Positions 17,747 through 27,522 of a DNA stretch of 64,000 bases are shown here, piece by piece (the first letter of the stretch is position 1; each line of letters opens with the position of its first letter). Source of the DNA: Candidatus Accumulibacter appositus (GTDB taxonomy: Bacteria; Pseudomonadota; Gammaproteobacteria; Burkholderiales; Rhodocyclaceae). The stretch lies in contig JEMX01000002.1 of NCBI GenBank assembly GCA_000585055.1, forward strand, positions 24,576 to 88,575. The letters run 5' to 3'. The translations under genes were made by a program, and so were the position numbers. Under the pieces are notes generated by a model. It did not search any database. It worked only from the letters and a program-made list of their open reading frames with translations, and was not told the origin of the DNA.

Positions 17747-18187
17747 CTACTTGTAATAGCCGACAGCACAGACCTGATCGCCAACCTTGGTCACGTACGC
17801 CACCTTGTTCACCGGATCGGTCTGGCCGGGACGCGGCCACATGTACGAAACCTCGACAATCACGCCATCCTTGGCGGCAGCGTAGACCTCGACGCCAAGT
17901 GGCTTGCCGGCCTTGTCCTTGAGATCCTTCAGGCTCTTGCCGACGAGTGACGGATGGGCGGTGAAGTTGCCATCAGGACCGCCGCAGTAGGGGTAGAGGT
18001 CGCGGTCCTTGAAGCCGCCTTCGCCCTTGCTGAACATTGCCAGCGCCTGCGCCTTATCGGCGTTCACGGCGGCGACCGCTTTCTGGAGCATGGCCTTGGC
18101 TTCTGCCGGTGTACCGTACTCGCCAGCCCAAGCGCTACCTGCTGCGAGTACCGCGAATGCGGAACCTATGGCTAATTGACGTAGCAT
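17747..18187 (-). CDS. Secreted single-domain Cache protein
   Basis: A 146-residue precursor with a Sec signal peptide (cleavage near AWAGE). The single Cache-like ligand-binding domain is recognisable by KAMLQKAVAAVNADKAQALAMF, an FKDRDLYPYC segment and a C-terminal VGYYK. No transmembrane, kinase or chemoreceptor domain follows, so it is probably a free periplasmic small-molecule-binding protein. AAAGGAGAGC precedes the ATG. It is convergent with ppk2. Ligand and partner are unknown. Confidence 0.8.
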   Translation of the reverse strand: MLRQLAIGSAFAVLAAGSAWAGEYGTPAEAKAMLQKAVAAVNADKAQALAMFSKGEGGFKDRDLYPYCGGPDGNFTAHPSLVGKSLKDLKDKAGKPLGVEVYAAAKDGVIVEVSYMWPRPGQTDPVNKVAYVTKVGDQVCAVGYYK

Positions 18188-18427
18188 CGAAGCTCTCCTT
18201 TAGAAATTAAGGGATAACGACAAGCAACTGCGACAACCCTGCAACTGAGGAAGAACACCCCTCGATGAATATGGTAACTTAAAAGCAGCCCGAGATGACT
18301 GGCGTCGTGAGGCAAGCCCTGTGCTGTGCCACCGCCCGGGCCCGAACAATCGACCTCGCCGGCTTGCACATTGGTGCAGCGACTGCCTATCATCAACGGC
18401 TGATCGTCCCGGGAAACCAGTGCAAGA

Positions 18428-19366
18428 ATGCCATTACACATCGAAACGCCGCTGCTCGAGTCGCGGCCGCTGAGCCACGCGGCCGAGTGTTCCGTCTGGC
18501 TCAAACTGGAGGCGCTGCAGGTCCCTGGATCGTTCAAGATTCGCGGCATCGGCGCGGCCTGCGAGGAGTACAGCCGGCGTGGCGCGCGCCGCTTCGTTTC
18601 CTCCTCCGGTGGCAATGCCGGGCTGGCGGTTGCCTATGCGGGCCGCCGGCTGTCGACCCCGGTCACCGTCGTTGTGCCGGAAACCACTTCCGCAAGAGCC
18701 CGGGAGCTATTGCACCAGGAAGAGGCCGAGATCGTCGTCCATGGCGCTTCCTGGCACGAAGCCAACCTCCTGGCGTTGTCGATGATCGAGGAAGCGGACG
18801 CCTTTCTCCACCCCTTCGACGACCCTCTGCTGTGGTATGGCCATGCGACCATGATCGACGAACTCGCCCGCTCGGCGATGACTCCGGATGCCGTAGTCTT
18901 GTCGGTCGGTGGTGGCGGCCTGCTTTGCGGCGTCATCGAAGGACTGCGCCGGAACGGTCTCGGGCAGGTGCCGGTGATCGCCGTCGAGACGGCCGGCGCG
19001 GCATCGTTTAATCGCTCACTGCTGGCAGGTCACCCGGTCGAACTCGATACCATCAGCAGCATCGCCACTTCTCTTGGCGCCAAACGCGTATGTGAGCGCG
19101 CATTTCAATGGTCGGCAGCACATTCGATTCGCAGCGTCGTCGTTTCCGACTGCAGCGCACTCAGCGCCTGCGAGCGCTTTCTGGCCGATCACCGACTGCT
19201 TGTCGAACCCGCCTGTGGAGCCAGCCTGTCGCTGGCATACGACGAGTCAGCGGCGCTCGCAGGCTTTTCCCGAGTCCTGTTCATTGTCTGCGGCGGCGCC
19301 ACGGCGACCATCGATCAGATTCGCGAATGGTCAGCAAGCGCAGCAATAAGCCAGGAAGCCCTATAA
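18428..19366 (+). CDS. PLP-dependent serine/threonine dehydratase-like enzyme
   Basis: A 312-residue fold-type II PLP enzyme. The Schiff-base lysine is in GSFKIRG, the substrate/phosphate loop is [12 protein letters not shown], and the PLP-phosphate Gly loop is [12 protein letters not shown]-terminal CGGAT motif binds the cofactor ring nitrogen region. Length and the SSGGNAG motif place it nearer serine dehydratases of the eukaryotic SDH type than IlvA, and there is no ACT regulatory domain. Expected reaction: L-serine or L-threonine to the 2-oxo acid plus ammonia. It precedes ppc by 85 bases and may share a transcript with it. Confidence 0.82.
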   Translation: MPLHIETPLLESRPLSHAAECSVWLKLEALQVPGSFKIRGIGAACEEYSRRGARRFVSSSGGNAGLAVAYAGRRLSTPVTVVVPETTSARARELLHQEEAEIVVHGASWHEANLLALSMIEEADAFLHPFDDPLLWYGHATMIDELARSAMTPDAVVLSVGGGGLLCGVIEGLRRNGLGQVPVIAVETAGAASFNRSLLAGHPVELDTISSIATSLGAKRVCERAFQWSAAHSIRSVVVSDCSALSACERFLADHRLLVEPACGASLSLAYDESAALAGFSRVLFIVCGGATATIDQIREWSASAAISQEAL

Positions 19367-19451
19367 TCGCGCGCCGACCCCGTCTGGGCATCGCCGCCCT
19401 TGGCCTGCCCAGCCAACACCCCGCCTCACCTCATGCAAAGAAGGTCAAACC

Positions 19452-22241
19452 ATGAATTCTCCGGATTCAACCCGCACCGAAACCGACAAGGACCTTCCCC
19501 TGCGCGAGGACATCCGGCTGCTCGGCCGGATTCTCGGCGACACCGTCAGTCAGCAGGAGGGTAGCGAAGTCTTCGACGTCGTCGAGCGTATCCGCCAGAA
19601 TTCGGTGCGCTTCGATCGCGATCTCGACGAAGCGGCGCGCGCCGAGCTGGAGAAGATCCTCGCCGAGCTGCCGCGGGACACGATGTTGGCCGTCATCCGC
19701 TCCTTCACCTACTTCCTGCATCTCGCCAATATTGCCGAGGACGAGCACCATGTCCGTCGCCGTCGGGCGCACGAGATGATCGGCTCGCCGGCACGCGACG
19801 GTAGCCTTGAACGGGCCTTGGCGCGGCTGCAAGCCGCTGGCGTCAACGGCGAAGGCCTGCGCGCCTGCCTCGAACAGGCGCTGATCTCGCCGGTGCTGAC
19901 CGCGCATCCGACCGAGGTCAGCCGCAAGAGCATTCTCTTCTGCCAACACGAGGTCCGGGGCTTGCTCGACGAGCGCGACCGGCTGCGCCTGACGCCGGGC
20001 GAACTCGCCAACAACGAAGTCGCACTGCGCCGTTCCGTACTGACCCTGTGGCGGACGCGCATGGTACGTTCGACGCGCCTGGCGGTAATCGATGAGGTCA
20101 AGAACGGCATCAGCTACTTCGACGAAACCTTCTTCGTCGAGCTGCCGCGCCTCTATTGCCAATTTGAGGACCAGCTCAGGCAGGCCTTCCCCGACCAGAA
20201 CTGGACGCTGCCCAGCTTCTTCCGCGTCGGCTCGTGGATCGGTGGCGATCGCGATGGCAACCCCTTCGTCACCGCCGAAGTGCTGCGTGAAAGCGTGCGC
20301 CGACAGTCGATCGCCGCATTCGACTTCTATCTTGGCGAGATCCACGCACTCGGTCGCGAACTACCGCTGTCGCACACCCTGGTCGAGGTCTCGGAGGCCC
20401 TCGAAGCACTCGCCGAAGCGTCGCCGGACGCCGCGCCGCAGCGCCTCGACGAGCCTTACCGACGGGCACTAACCGGCATCTACGCGCGTCTGGCCGCGAC
20501 CTCCAGCGCGCTCGACCAGCACGAATCGCCGGAGCACGCCGTCGGCGTCGCCGAAGCCTACGCTGCCCCCGAAGAAATCGTTGCCGATCTGCAGGTGCTG
20601 GTCGATTCGCTGCTCGCCAACGGCGCCGAGCTGATCGCCGCCGGCCGCCTGCGCAGCCTGGTCCGCGCCATCGACGTCTTCGGCTTTCACCTCGCGCCGA
20701 TCGATCTGCGCCAGAATTCCGAGGTGCACGCGCGCACCGTCGGCGAACTGCTGGCGCGCGCCCAGCGTTGCGCCAAGACCTCCGCATGCGGCGATTACGC
20801 CAGCCTCGACGAGGCGGCACGAATCGCCTTGCTGAGCGAGGAAATCGCCAGTCCGCGACCACTGTACTCGCCCTACATCGACTACTCGCCCGAAACCCTG
20901 GGCGAACTGGCGATTTTCTTCGCCGCCCGCGAGCTGCGCCAGCGCTACGGTGCCGCCACCTTGCCGAACTGCATCATCTCGAAAACCGACGGCGTCTCGG
21001 ATCTCCTCGAAGTGGCACTGCTGCTCAAGGAAGCCGGCCTGCTGGTGCCCGGAGAGAAACCGCAACTGGCACTGAACATCATCCCCCTCTTCGAAACCAT
21101 CGACGACCTGCAGCGTGCCCCGGCCGTGATGCAACAGCTCTTTGCCCTGCCCGCCTACCGGGCGCTGGTTGCCGCGCGCGGCGACGATCACGAGGTCATG
21201 CTCGGCTATTCGGACAGCAACAAGGACGGCGGCTTCCTGACCTCCGGCTGGGAACTGTACAAGGCCGAAATCGGCCTGACCAAGACTTTCGCCGAGCACG
21301 GCATCCGCCTGCGCCTCTTCCACGGCCGCGGCGGCAGCGTCGGTCGTGGCGGTGGACCGAGCTACGACGCCATCCTGGCGCAACCGCCGGGCGCCGTCGC
21401 CGGCCAGATCCGGATCACCGAGCAAGGCGAAGTGATCGCCTCGAAGTACGCCAACCCGGAAGTCGGCCGCCGCAACCTCGAAATACTCGCCGCCGCGACG
21501 CTCGAAGAAACGCTGCTCGGAATCGACCGCGACGATCTACCGACCGCCGATTTTCACCAAGCGATGGAGGAACTGTCGACGCTGGCTTTCCAGGCCTACC
21601 GCCAACTGGTTTACGAGACGCCCGGCTTCACCCGCTACTTCCGTGAATCGACGCCGATCCTCGAAATCGCGACGCTGAACATCGGCAGCCGGCCAGCCGC
21701 ACGCACCGCCTCTGACCGCATCGAAGACCTGCGCGCGATCCCCTGGGTTTTCTCCTGGGCGCAGTGCCGACTGATGCTGCCGGGCTGGTACGGTTTCGGC
21801 AGCGCCGTCAAGCATTTGCGCGCGCAGCAGCCCGACGCTCTGCCGCTGCTACAGGAGATGTACCGCCATTGGCCCTTCTTCCGCACCTTGCTGTCGAACA
21901 TGGACATGGTCCTCGCCAAGTCCGACCTGGCAATCGCCTCGCGCTACGCCGAACTGGTCAGCGATGCAAAATTGCGGAACAGCATCTTCACGCGCATCAG
22001 CGAGGAATGGCATGCCACACGCGAAGCATTGCTGGCGATCAGCGGCCAGGAAGAACTGCTCGCCGACAATCCACTGCTGCAGCGCTCGATGCGCAACCGC
22101 TTTCCCTACATCGACCTGCTCAACCACCTGCAAGTCGAACTGCTGCACCGTCTGCGTGCCGGTGACGAGGACGTCCGCCTCAAGCGCGGCAGCCTGATCA
22201 CCATCAACGGTATCGCCGCCGGGCTGCGCAACAGCGGCTGA
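19452..22241 (+). CDS. ppc: Phosphoenolpyruvate carboxylase
   Basis: Carboxylates PEP with bicarbonate to oxaloacetate, replenishing the TCA cycle. The 929-residue protein has the catalytic His in [11 protein letters not shown], the Lys-containing [11 protein letters not shown] and the glycine loop [18 protein letters not shown]. The C-terminus ends in RNSG, the conserved terminal tetrapeptide region that binds aspartate or malate inhibitors. An AAGGT element precedes the ATG. A GC-rich hairpin without a U-run follows the stop. Confidence 0.97.
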   Translation: MNSPDSTRTETDKDLPLREDIRLLGRILGDTVSQQEGSEVFDVVERIRQNSVRFDRDLDEAARAELEKILAELPRDTMLAVIRSFTYFLHLANIAEDEHHVRRRRAHEMIGSPARDGSLERALARLQAAGVNGEGLRACLEQALISPVLTAHPTEVSRKSILFCQHEVRGLLDERDRLRLTPGELANNEVALRRSVLTLWRTRMVRSTRLAVIDEVKNGISYFDETFFVELPRLYCQFEDQLRQAFPDQNWTLPSFFRVGSWIGGDRDGNPFVTAEVLRESVRRQSIAAFDFYLGEIHALGRELPLSHTLVEVSEALEALAEASPDAAPQRLDEPYRRALTGIYARLAATSSALDQHESPEHAVGVAEAYAAPEEIVADLQVLVDSLLANGAELIAAGRLRSLVRAIDVFGFHLAPIDLRQNSEVHARTVGELLARAQRCAKTSACGDYASLDEAARIALLSEEIASPRPLYSPYIDYSPETLGELAIFFAARELRQRYGAATLPNCIISKTDGVSDLLEVALLLKEAGLLVPGEKPQLALNIIPLFETIDDLQRAPAVMQQLFALPAYRALVAARGDDHEVMLGYSDSNKDGGFLTSGWELYKAEIGLTKTFAEHGIRLRLFHGRGGSVGRGGGPSYDAILAQPPGAVAGQIRITEQGEVIASKYANPEVGRRNLEILAAATLEETLLGIDRDDLPTADFHQAMEELSTLAFQAYRQLVYETPGFTRYFRESTPILEIATLNIGSRPAARTASDRIEDLRAIPWVFSWAQCRLMLPGWYGFGSAVKHLRAQQPDALPLLQEMYRHWPFFRTLLSNMDMVLAKSDLAIASRYAELVSDAKLRNSIFTRISEEWHATREALLAISGQEELLADNPLLQRSMRNRFPYIDLLNHLQVELLHRLRAGDEDVRLKRGSLITINGIAAGLRNSG

Positions 22242-22542
22242 ACAAGCGACAAAGGGGGCGGCGTCAGGCCGCCCTCCCTCTCCTCGCTACAGGGCAAGTC
22301 GCGCGGCTTCTTCAACGCCGGTTCTTTACCTGTCTTTGCAAACCGCGACGGCAGTTAACCCGCCAATGGCGATAATGTCCGCCTGATCTTCAAGAACGCC
22401 ATTAATCGCCGAGCCACCGATCTGCCCGGCCTGCCGCCGTTGCGCCAGAGTCCGAAGCAAGCGGCAGGAACCTTCGCCGCGGCAGTCGGACTCGGCCAGA
22501 CATGCGGACACGCCCGCCCAACGCCCGTCTCACTGAAACCCG
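22242..22542. other. Intergenic region between ppc and the RND operon
   Basis: About 300 bases. It starts with the hairpin GGGCGGC/GCCGCCC (around 22255-22275), a possible weak ppc terminator. The rest should hold the promoter of the RND operon. I could not assign convincing -35/-10 boxes or a gene here. Confidence 0.4.
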
Positions 22543-23751
22543 ATGCCCTCCTCTTTCCCGCCCTCTCCCCCCAGAATTCGCCTGGCCACCGTCCTGAGCG
22601 CCACAGTGCTCGTGCTCGGCGCCGCCTTCGCTGCCTTTTATTTCGCCTCCGGCCGCGCCAACAGCGCCGGCAGCGGCGAGGCCAAAGCGGCCATCGCGAC
22701 GCCTGCTGCGAAACGTGCCGCGCTGGCGGTACGCACCATACAACCGCAAGAGGTGAACTGGCCGCAGCAGATCAACGTCAGTGGCGGTATCTTTCCCTGG
22801 CAGGAAGCAATCATCGCCGCGGAGACCAGCGGCTTGCGCGTAGTCAAGGTCGCCGAGGACGTGGGCAGCATCGTCCGCCGTGGTCAATTGCTCGCCGAGC
22901 TCTCGCGCGACAGCGTCGAAGCCAGCCTCGCCCAGCAGGAAGCAAACCTTGCCAAAGCCAGGGCCGCCGTCGCCGAAGCCAAGGCCAACGGCGATCGCGC
23001 ACGCCGGGTCAAGGGCAGCGGCGCGATGTCGGAGCAGCAGATCAACCAGTACCTGAGCGCCGAAGAGAGCGCCAAAGCGTCCGTCGCCGCCGCCGCGGCA
23101 GCGCTGAAGAGCGAACGCGTCCGGCTCGATCAGACGCGCATCGTCGCCCCTGACGACGGGGTGATCAGTAGCCGCAGCGCCACGCTGGGCAGCGTCGTAC
23201 AAGCCGGCAACGAGCTGTTCCGCATGCTGCGAGGCAATCGGCTCGAGTGGCGTGCCGAGGTTTCGGCCGAGCAACTGGCACGACTTGCGCCCGGGCAAAC
23301 GGCCCAACTGCGCCTGGCCGATGGTTCGCAGATCGAGGGCAGCGTGCGCATGCTGGCCCCGACGCTCGACCCCGCCACCCGCAAGGCGCTGGTCTACATC
23401 GACCTGCCGGCCGACAGTGCTGCACGCGCCGGCATGTTTGCCAGCGGCGAGATTCTCACCGGCAGCGCAACGGCAAGCGCGCTGCCGTCATCAACGGTGA
23501 TCCTGCGCGACGGTCACAGCTACGTTTTCCAGGTCGACGCGCAGGACATCGTGCGCCAGATCAAGGTCGACACCGGCCGCCGCCAGGACGGCCAGGTCGA
23601 AATCCTCAACCCGCTGCCGACTGACGCGCGCATCGTCGCCAGTGGTGGCGCTTTCCTCAACGATGGCGATACGGTGCGCGTCGAAGCGGCACCCGTCATG
23701 GCGGTGGGCGCAGCGGCGCAAACCGCCGCGCCGGCAGAGGCGGCGAAATGA
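22543..23751 (+). CDS. RND efflux periplasmic adaptor (membrane fusion protein)
   Basis: A 402-residue HlyD/AcrA-type adaptor. An N-terminal membrane anchor (residues 14-35) is followed by a lipoyl half-motif and an alpha-hairpin rich in Ala/Glu (about 115-195). A beta-barrel then contains DGVISSRSATLGSVVQAG and GQTAQLRLADGSQIEG. It should bridge the RND permease and an outer-membrane channel. No lipobox Cys is present. Its stop overlaps the start of the permease gene by 4 bases (ATGA). No TolC-type gene is in the window. Confidence 0.9.
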   Translation: MPSSFPPSPPRIRLATVLSATVLVLGAAFAAFYFASGRANSAGSGEAKAAIATPAAKRAALAVRTIQPQEVNWPQQINVSGGIFPWQEAIIAAETSGLRVVKVAEDVGSIVRRGQLLAELSRDSVEASLAQQEANLAKARAAVAEAKANGDRARRVKGSGAMSEQQINQYLSAEESAKASVAAAAAALKSERVRLDQTRIVAPDDGVISSRSATLGSVVQAGNELFRMLRGNRLEWRAEVSAEQLARLAPGQTAQLRLADGSQIEGSVRMLAPTLDPATRKALVYIDLPADSAARAGMFASGEILTGSATASALPSSTVILRDGHSYVFQVDAQDIVRQIKVDTGRRQDGQVEILNPLPTDARIVASGGAFLNDGDTVRVEAAPVMAVGAAAQTAAPAEAAK

Positions 23752-26450
23752 ACTTCTCCGCCTGGTCGATCCGCAACCCGGTTCCGGCGCTGCTGCTCTT
23801 TGGGCTACTGACTTTCCTCGGCATCAGCAGCTTCCGCTCGCTGGGCATCCAGAACTTCCCCGATATCGAACTGCCGACGATCACCATCGCTGCCACCTAC
23901 GAAGGCGTCGCGCCGGCGCAGATGGAAACCGAGGTGGCGCGCAAGATCGAGGATCAGGTGGCCTCGCTCGGCGGTATCGAACACATCACCACGACGCTCA
24001 CCGACGGCTCGGCATCGATCAAGGTTGCTTTCAACATCGACAAGAACGCCGAAGTGGCGCTCAACGAGGTGCGCAACGCGATCGATAGCGTGCGCGCCGA
24101 CCTGCCAGCAGCGATGCGCGACCCGGTGGTCTCCAAGGTCACCACCTCGGGTAGCGCCATCCTGACCTACGCCGTGCGCTCGGAGCGGTTCGACGAAGAG
24201 GCGCTTTCGTGGTTCGTCGACAACGACGTCGCCAAGGCGATGCTGGCCGTCAAGGGCGTCGGCAAGGTCGCACGCATCGGCGGCGTCGACCGCGAAGTGC
24301 AGGTCGACCTGGACACCGCCCGCCTGGCCGCACTGGGCGTCACCGCCGGCGAGGTCTCGAACCTGCTGCGGCAAGTGCAGCAGGACGCCTCCGGCGGCCG
24401 CGGCGACATCGGCAGCGGAATCCAGTCGGTACGCACCCTGGCCGCGGTCGGCACCGTCGCCGACATCGCGGCGCTCGAGATTCCGCTCGCCGGCGGGCGC
24501 AGCGCCCGCCTCGGCGACGTGGCCAGGGTCCGCGACGGCGTCGCCGAGCGCAGCAGCATCACCCTGCTTGACGGCCAGCCGGTGGTCAGCTTCGAAGTCA
24601 CGCGCATCCGGGGCGCCAGCGAAGTCGCCGTCGCCGAAGGCGTACGGCAAGCGGTGGTCAAGCTGCAGGCGAAAAACCCGCAAGTGCTGATAGAGGAGGC
24701 CTTCAACACCGTCGCCCCAGTACAGGACAACTTCGACGGCTCGATGGAATTGCTCTACGAAGGCGCCTTCCTGGCCATCCTGGTGGTCTGGTGGTTCCTG
24801 CGCGACTGGCGTGCGACGCTGGTTTCGGCGGCGGCACTGCCACTGTCGATCATCCCCACCTTCGCCGCCATGTACTTCTTCGACTTCAGCCTCAATACGC
24901 TGACCCTGCTGGCCCTGGCCCTGGTCGTCGGCATCCTGGTGGACGACGCGATCGTCGAAATCGAGAACATCGTCCGGCATTTGCACATGGGCAAGACACC
25001 GATCGAGGCTGCCACAGAGGCGGCCGACGAGATCGGTCTGGCGGTGATCGCCACCACCTTCACCCTGGTCGCGGTCTTCCTGCCCACCGCTTTCATGGGC
25101 GGCGTGCCGGGGAAATTCTTCAAGCAGTTCGGGATAACCGCGGCCGTCTCGGTGCTCGCCTCGCTGCTCGTCGCGCGCCTGTTGACGCCGATGATGGCCG
25201 CCTACTTTCTCAAGCCGCACGGCGCGCAGCCTACCGACAGCCGACTGATGAGCCGTTTTCTCGCCGCCGCCAGTTGGTGCCTCACGCATCGCAAGACGAC
25301 GGCGCTGGCCGCAATCCTGTTTTTCGTCGGCTCGCTGGCGCTGCTGCCGCTGCTGCCGACCGGCTTCGTCCCCGCCGCGGACCGCGCCCAGACCAAGGTG
25401 AGCATCGAACTACAACCGGGGAGCACCCTCAACGAGACCCTGGCCATTGCCGCCCAGGCGCGCCGCCTGCTCGAGGAAATGCCCGAAGTGACGGGCGTGT
25501 TCAGCGCCGTCGGCCGCAGTTCGGGCGGCAATGACGGACCGTTCTCGGGCAGCGCCAGCAGCGATGTGCGCAAGGCGACGCTGACCGTCAGCCTGATTTC
25601 CCGCCACGAGCGCGCCAAGCAAAGCGCCGTCGAAGCCGAGATTCGCAAGCGCATGGCCGTCCTCCCCGGTGCCCGCGTATCGGTCGGCGCCGGCCAGACC
25701 GGTGAAAACCTGAAGCTGGTTCTCGCTGGCGAGGATCCGGAAGCCCTGCGCCTGGCCAGCCAGGCCGTCACCACCGAGTTGCGCACGCTCAAGGGCATCG
25801 GCAACGTCACCTCCGGCGCCAGCCTGCAGCGTCCCGAGATCCACATCACGCCCGATTTCGCCCGTGCCGCCGACCTCGGTGTCACCGCCGCCGCCATGGC
25901 CAGCGGCATCCGCATCGCGACCACCGGCGATTACGATGCCAACCTTCCCAAGCTCAACCTCGCGCAGCGTCAGATCCCGATCCGCGTCCGCCTCGACGAG
26001 GCCCTGCGCCATGACCTCGACGCCGTACGCCAGTTGCGCGTACCGGCCAACACGGGTGCCGTACCGCTGGAAGTGGTCGCCGACATCCGCCTGGGCAGCG
26101 GCCCGGCACAGATCGACCGCCTCGACCGCCAGCGTAACGTGACCATCGACGTCGAACTCGGCAACCGCGACCTCGGCGCGGTCGTCGCCGAAGCCAACAA
26201 GTTGCCGGCGCTGAAAGGCCTGCCGCCGGGAATCAGCCGCCCGCCGTCGGGCGACGCCGAGCGCATGGCCGAGTTCTTTGGCAGCTTCGGTTCGGCGATG
26301 CTGATTGGCGGGCTGCTGACTTCTACAGTGCTCAGTTTGCTGGTAATTCCGGTGGTGTTTACCTATGTGGAGGATCTGCTGCTGTTGCTGAAGCGGCTTG
26401 CCGGGTGCTTGCATCGGGCGAATCATGGGGTGGCCACGGCGGGGTCGTGA
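23748..26450 (+). CDS. RND efflux permease, internally deleted (TM9-TM11 missing)
   Basis: A 900-residue HAE1-like permease; relatives have about 1,030. TM1, the first porter half, TM2-TM6 with the proton-relay Asp pair (VVGILVDDAIVEIEN), TM7 and the second porter half are all recognisable. At residues about 848-860 the sequence runs FFGSFGSAMLIGGLLTSTVL. In relatives AMLIG opens TM8, and (V)IGGLITST opens TM12 some 125-130 residues later. TM9-TM11, most of TM8 and the TM10 lysine of the proton relay are therefore absent. Codons after the junction at about 26,305 are far less C-ending than before it, suggesting a join to a diverged copy. It is probably non-functional as a pump. An assembly collapse is possible. 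Confidence 0.85.
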   Translation: MNFSAWSIRNPVPALLLFGLLTFLGISSFRSLGIQNFPDIELPTITIAATYEGVAPAQMETEVARKIEDQVASLGGIEHITTTLTDGSASIKVAFNIDKNAEVALNEVRNAIDSVRADLPAAMRDPVVSKVTTSGSAILTYAVRSERFDEEALSWFVDNDVAKAMLAVKGVGKVARIGGVDREVQVDLDTARLAALGVTAGEVSNLLRQVQQDASGGRGDIGSGIQSVRTLAAVGTVADIAALEIPLAGGRSARLGDVARVRDGVAERSSITLLDGQPVVSFEVTRIRGASEVAVAEGVRQAVVKLQAKNPQVLIEEAFNTVAPVQDNFDGSMELLYEGAFLAILVVWWFLRDWRATLVSAAALPLSIIPTFAAMYFFDFSLNTLTLLALALVVGILVDDAIVEIENIVRHLHMGKTPIEAATEAADEIGLAVIATTFTLVAVFLPTAFMGGVPGKFFKQFGITAAVSVLASLLVARLLTPMMAAYFLKPHGAQPTDSRLMSRFLAAASWCLTHRKTTALAAILFFVGSLALLPLLPTGFVPAADRAQTKVSIELQPGSTLNETLAIAAQARRLLEEMPEVTGVFSAVGRSSGGNDGPFSGSASSDVRKATLTVSLISRHERAKQSAVEAEIRKRMAVLPGARVSVGAGQTGENLKLVLAGEDPEALRLASQAVTTELRTLKGIGNVTSGASLQRPEIHITPDFARAADLGVTAAAMASGIRIATTGDYDANLPKLNLAQRQIPIRVRLDEALRHDLDAVRQLRVPANTGAVPLEVVADIRLGSGPAQIDRLDRQRNVTIDVELGNRDLGAVVAEANKLPALKGLPPGISRPPSGDAERMAEFFGSFGSAMLIGGLLTSTVLSLLVIPVVFTYVEDLLLLLKRLAGCLHRANHGVATAGS

Positions 26451-26495
26451 AGGGCTGCGAGGCAAAAGGAAAGATCTGACCCCATGCGCGGAATT

Positions 26496-26523
26496 TTGCG
26501 CCACATGGAAAGCATGGCATACT
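26496..26523 (+). promoter_or_regulatory. Possible promoter of the YlcI/RelE toxin-antitoxin pair
   Basis: TTGCGC (26496-26501), 16-base spacer, CATACT (26518-26523), about 30 bases before the antitoxin ATG at 26555. Confidence 0.35.
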
Positions 26524-26554
26524 GCGTCGCAAATGTAATGCAAGAGGGCGTCAT

Positions 26555-26833
26555 ATGAAAACAGCGACAATTCCATCTCTGCGCGTCGATCCCAAGCTCC
26601 GCCAATCGGCCGAGAGCGTGCTGTATGAAGGCGAAAGCCTATCGGGCTTTGTCGAACAGGCCATTCGCACCACCATTGAACATCGGCAAGCCCAGCGCGA
26701 ATTCATCGCACGCGGCCTGGCTGCGCGCGACACGGCTCAGCGCACGGGCGTCTACATCGAAGCGGTTGCCGTCGTGAATCGGCTCGAAGCCATGCTGGAT
26801 CAAGCCAAATCCGGTACCAAACCCTCTCGGTGA
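26555..26833 (+). CDS. YlcI/YnfO-type antitoxin
   Basis: A 92-residue protein with a ribbon-helix-helix-like start (IPSLRVDPKLRQSAESVLYEGESLSGFVEQAIR) whose diagnostic part is RVDPKLRQSAESVL at residues 10-23. This resembles CopG/Arc-type DNA-binding antitoxins of the YlcI/YnfO group. It probably represses its own promoter and neutralises the downstream RelE/ParE-like toxin, whose GTG overlaps this gene's stop by four bases (GTGA). AGAGGG lies before the ATG. Assignment rests on gene order plus the N-terminal motif. Confidence 0.75.
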   Translation: MKTATIPSLRVDPKLRQSAESVLYEGESLSGFVEQAIRTTIEHRQAQREFIARGLAARDTAQRTGVYIEAVAVVNRLEAMLDQAKSGTKPSR

Positions 26834-27138
26834 ATTACCGCGTACGCTTTACGGCAGAGGCAGAAGCCGACCTGCTCAGGCTTTACGACTTTATCCTCGA
26901 TCGCGATGCTGCCGACTGGTCGGTCGCTGACCGGGCTCTCGAAGCCATCAAGGCGGGTATTCGCACCCTTGAGCTGATGCCGTTTAACTGCCGCAAGGCG
27001 GAGGGCGGTTCGCCTTTTCTGCGTGAGTTGCTCATTCCGTTTGGCGCAGCCGGATATGTGGCGTTGTTCGAGATCGACAACGCAGAAACCATTACCGTAC
27101 TTGCACTCCGACACCAGCGCGAGAGCGACTACCACTAG
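26830..27138 (+). CDS. RelE/ParE-family toxin
   Basis: A 102-residue protein starting NYRVRFTAEAEADLLRLYDF, the ParE/RelE opening, with RELLIPFGAAGYVALFEI and TITVLALRHQRESDY at the end. RelE/ParE folds either cleave ribosome-bound mRNA or poison gyrase. The C-terminal ALRHQRE pattern and helical N-terminus favour ParE-like proteins, but this is not decided here. It starts at GTG, translationally coupled to the antitoxin. It is followed by remnants of a second small gene pair. Confidence 0.82.
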   Translation: MNYRVRFTAEAEADLLRLYDFILDRDAADWSVADRALEAIKAGIRTLELMPFNCRKAEGGSPFLRELLIPFGAAGYVALFEIDNAETITVLALRHQRESDYH

Positions 27139-27139
27139 C

Positions 27140-27259
27140 GAATCGGTGCTGGCGGGACGGCGCTGCCAGTCCGGGCGGGAATTGGCCGACGCCGAGCGTG
27201 TCGTCGCCCGCCACCTTGAGGAGCTCGTCGATGCCTGTCACAAACACTTTTGCGGTTGA
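27140..27259 (+). pseudogene. Remnant of a DUF4160 gene (C-terminal part only)
   Basis: The frame ending at the TGA 27257-27259 reads RELADAERVVARHLEELVDA then CHKHFCG. This resembles the last 30 residues of DUF4160 proteins, which typically end in a helix followed by LLEAWHEYFG. The N-terminal two thirds are absent: the frame upstream runs into the RelE-like toxin gene. Its overlap with the DUF2442 start is the normal arrangement of this gene pair, which supports the reading. Confidence 0.55.
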
Positions 27260-27392
27260 AATCACGCACGTTTCGAAAAACGGTTTTTGGCTGCTGCTCG
27301 GGGATGAGAAGCTTTTGTTGCCGTTCTTCGAGTTCCCCTGGTTCCGGCAGGCCACCATCGAGCAACACGACCACCGTCTTTCGGCGCATTAG
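27231..27392 (+). pseudogene. Truncated DUF2442 gene
   Basis: ATG at 27231 with GAGGAG upstream opens a 53-residue frame. ITHVSKNGFWLLLGDEKLLLPFFEFPWF (diagnostic core LLPFFEFPWF) matches the first half of DUF2442 proteins. The second half, which normally contains a HLYWP-type motif, is missing: after ATIEQ the frame ends in eight unrelated residues. DUF2442 and DUF4160 commonly form a small two-gene module suspected to be a toxin-antitoxin system. Here both members look decayed. Confidence 0.6.
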
Positions 27393-27522
27393 CAGAAGCT
27401 TGCGACTGTTGCCCTCGCAGGAATGCTGAGGCGCTTCTACCCGAACGCCCCAGGGATTTTGGCGGCATCGGGGTCCAGCGAGGACTTCACAAGTCCAATA
27501 TGTGCCCCCCTAGCCAAACGCT

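Noticed and set aside
22255..22275. GC-rich hairpin after ppc as a terminator
   Set aside because: No T-run follows, so a Rho-independent terminator cannot be supported.
22326..22511. A 61-codon minus-strand frame between ppc and the RND adaptor
   Set aside because: The text looks mildly protein-like, but there is no ribosome site or known family, and it overlaps the probable promoter region.
23805..25289. A 494-codon minus-strand frame opposite the RND permease
   Set aside because: His/Gln/Gly-rich shadow composition and no recognisable domain.
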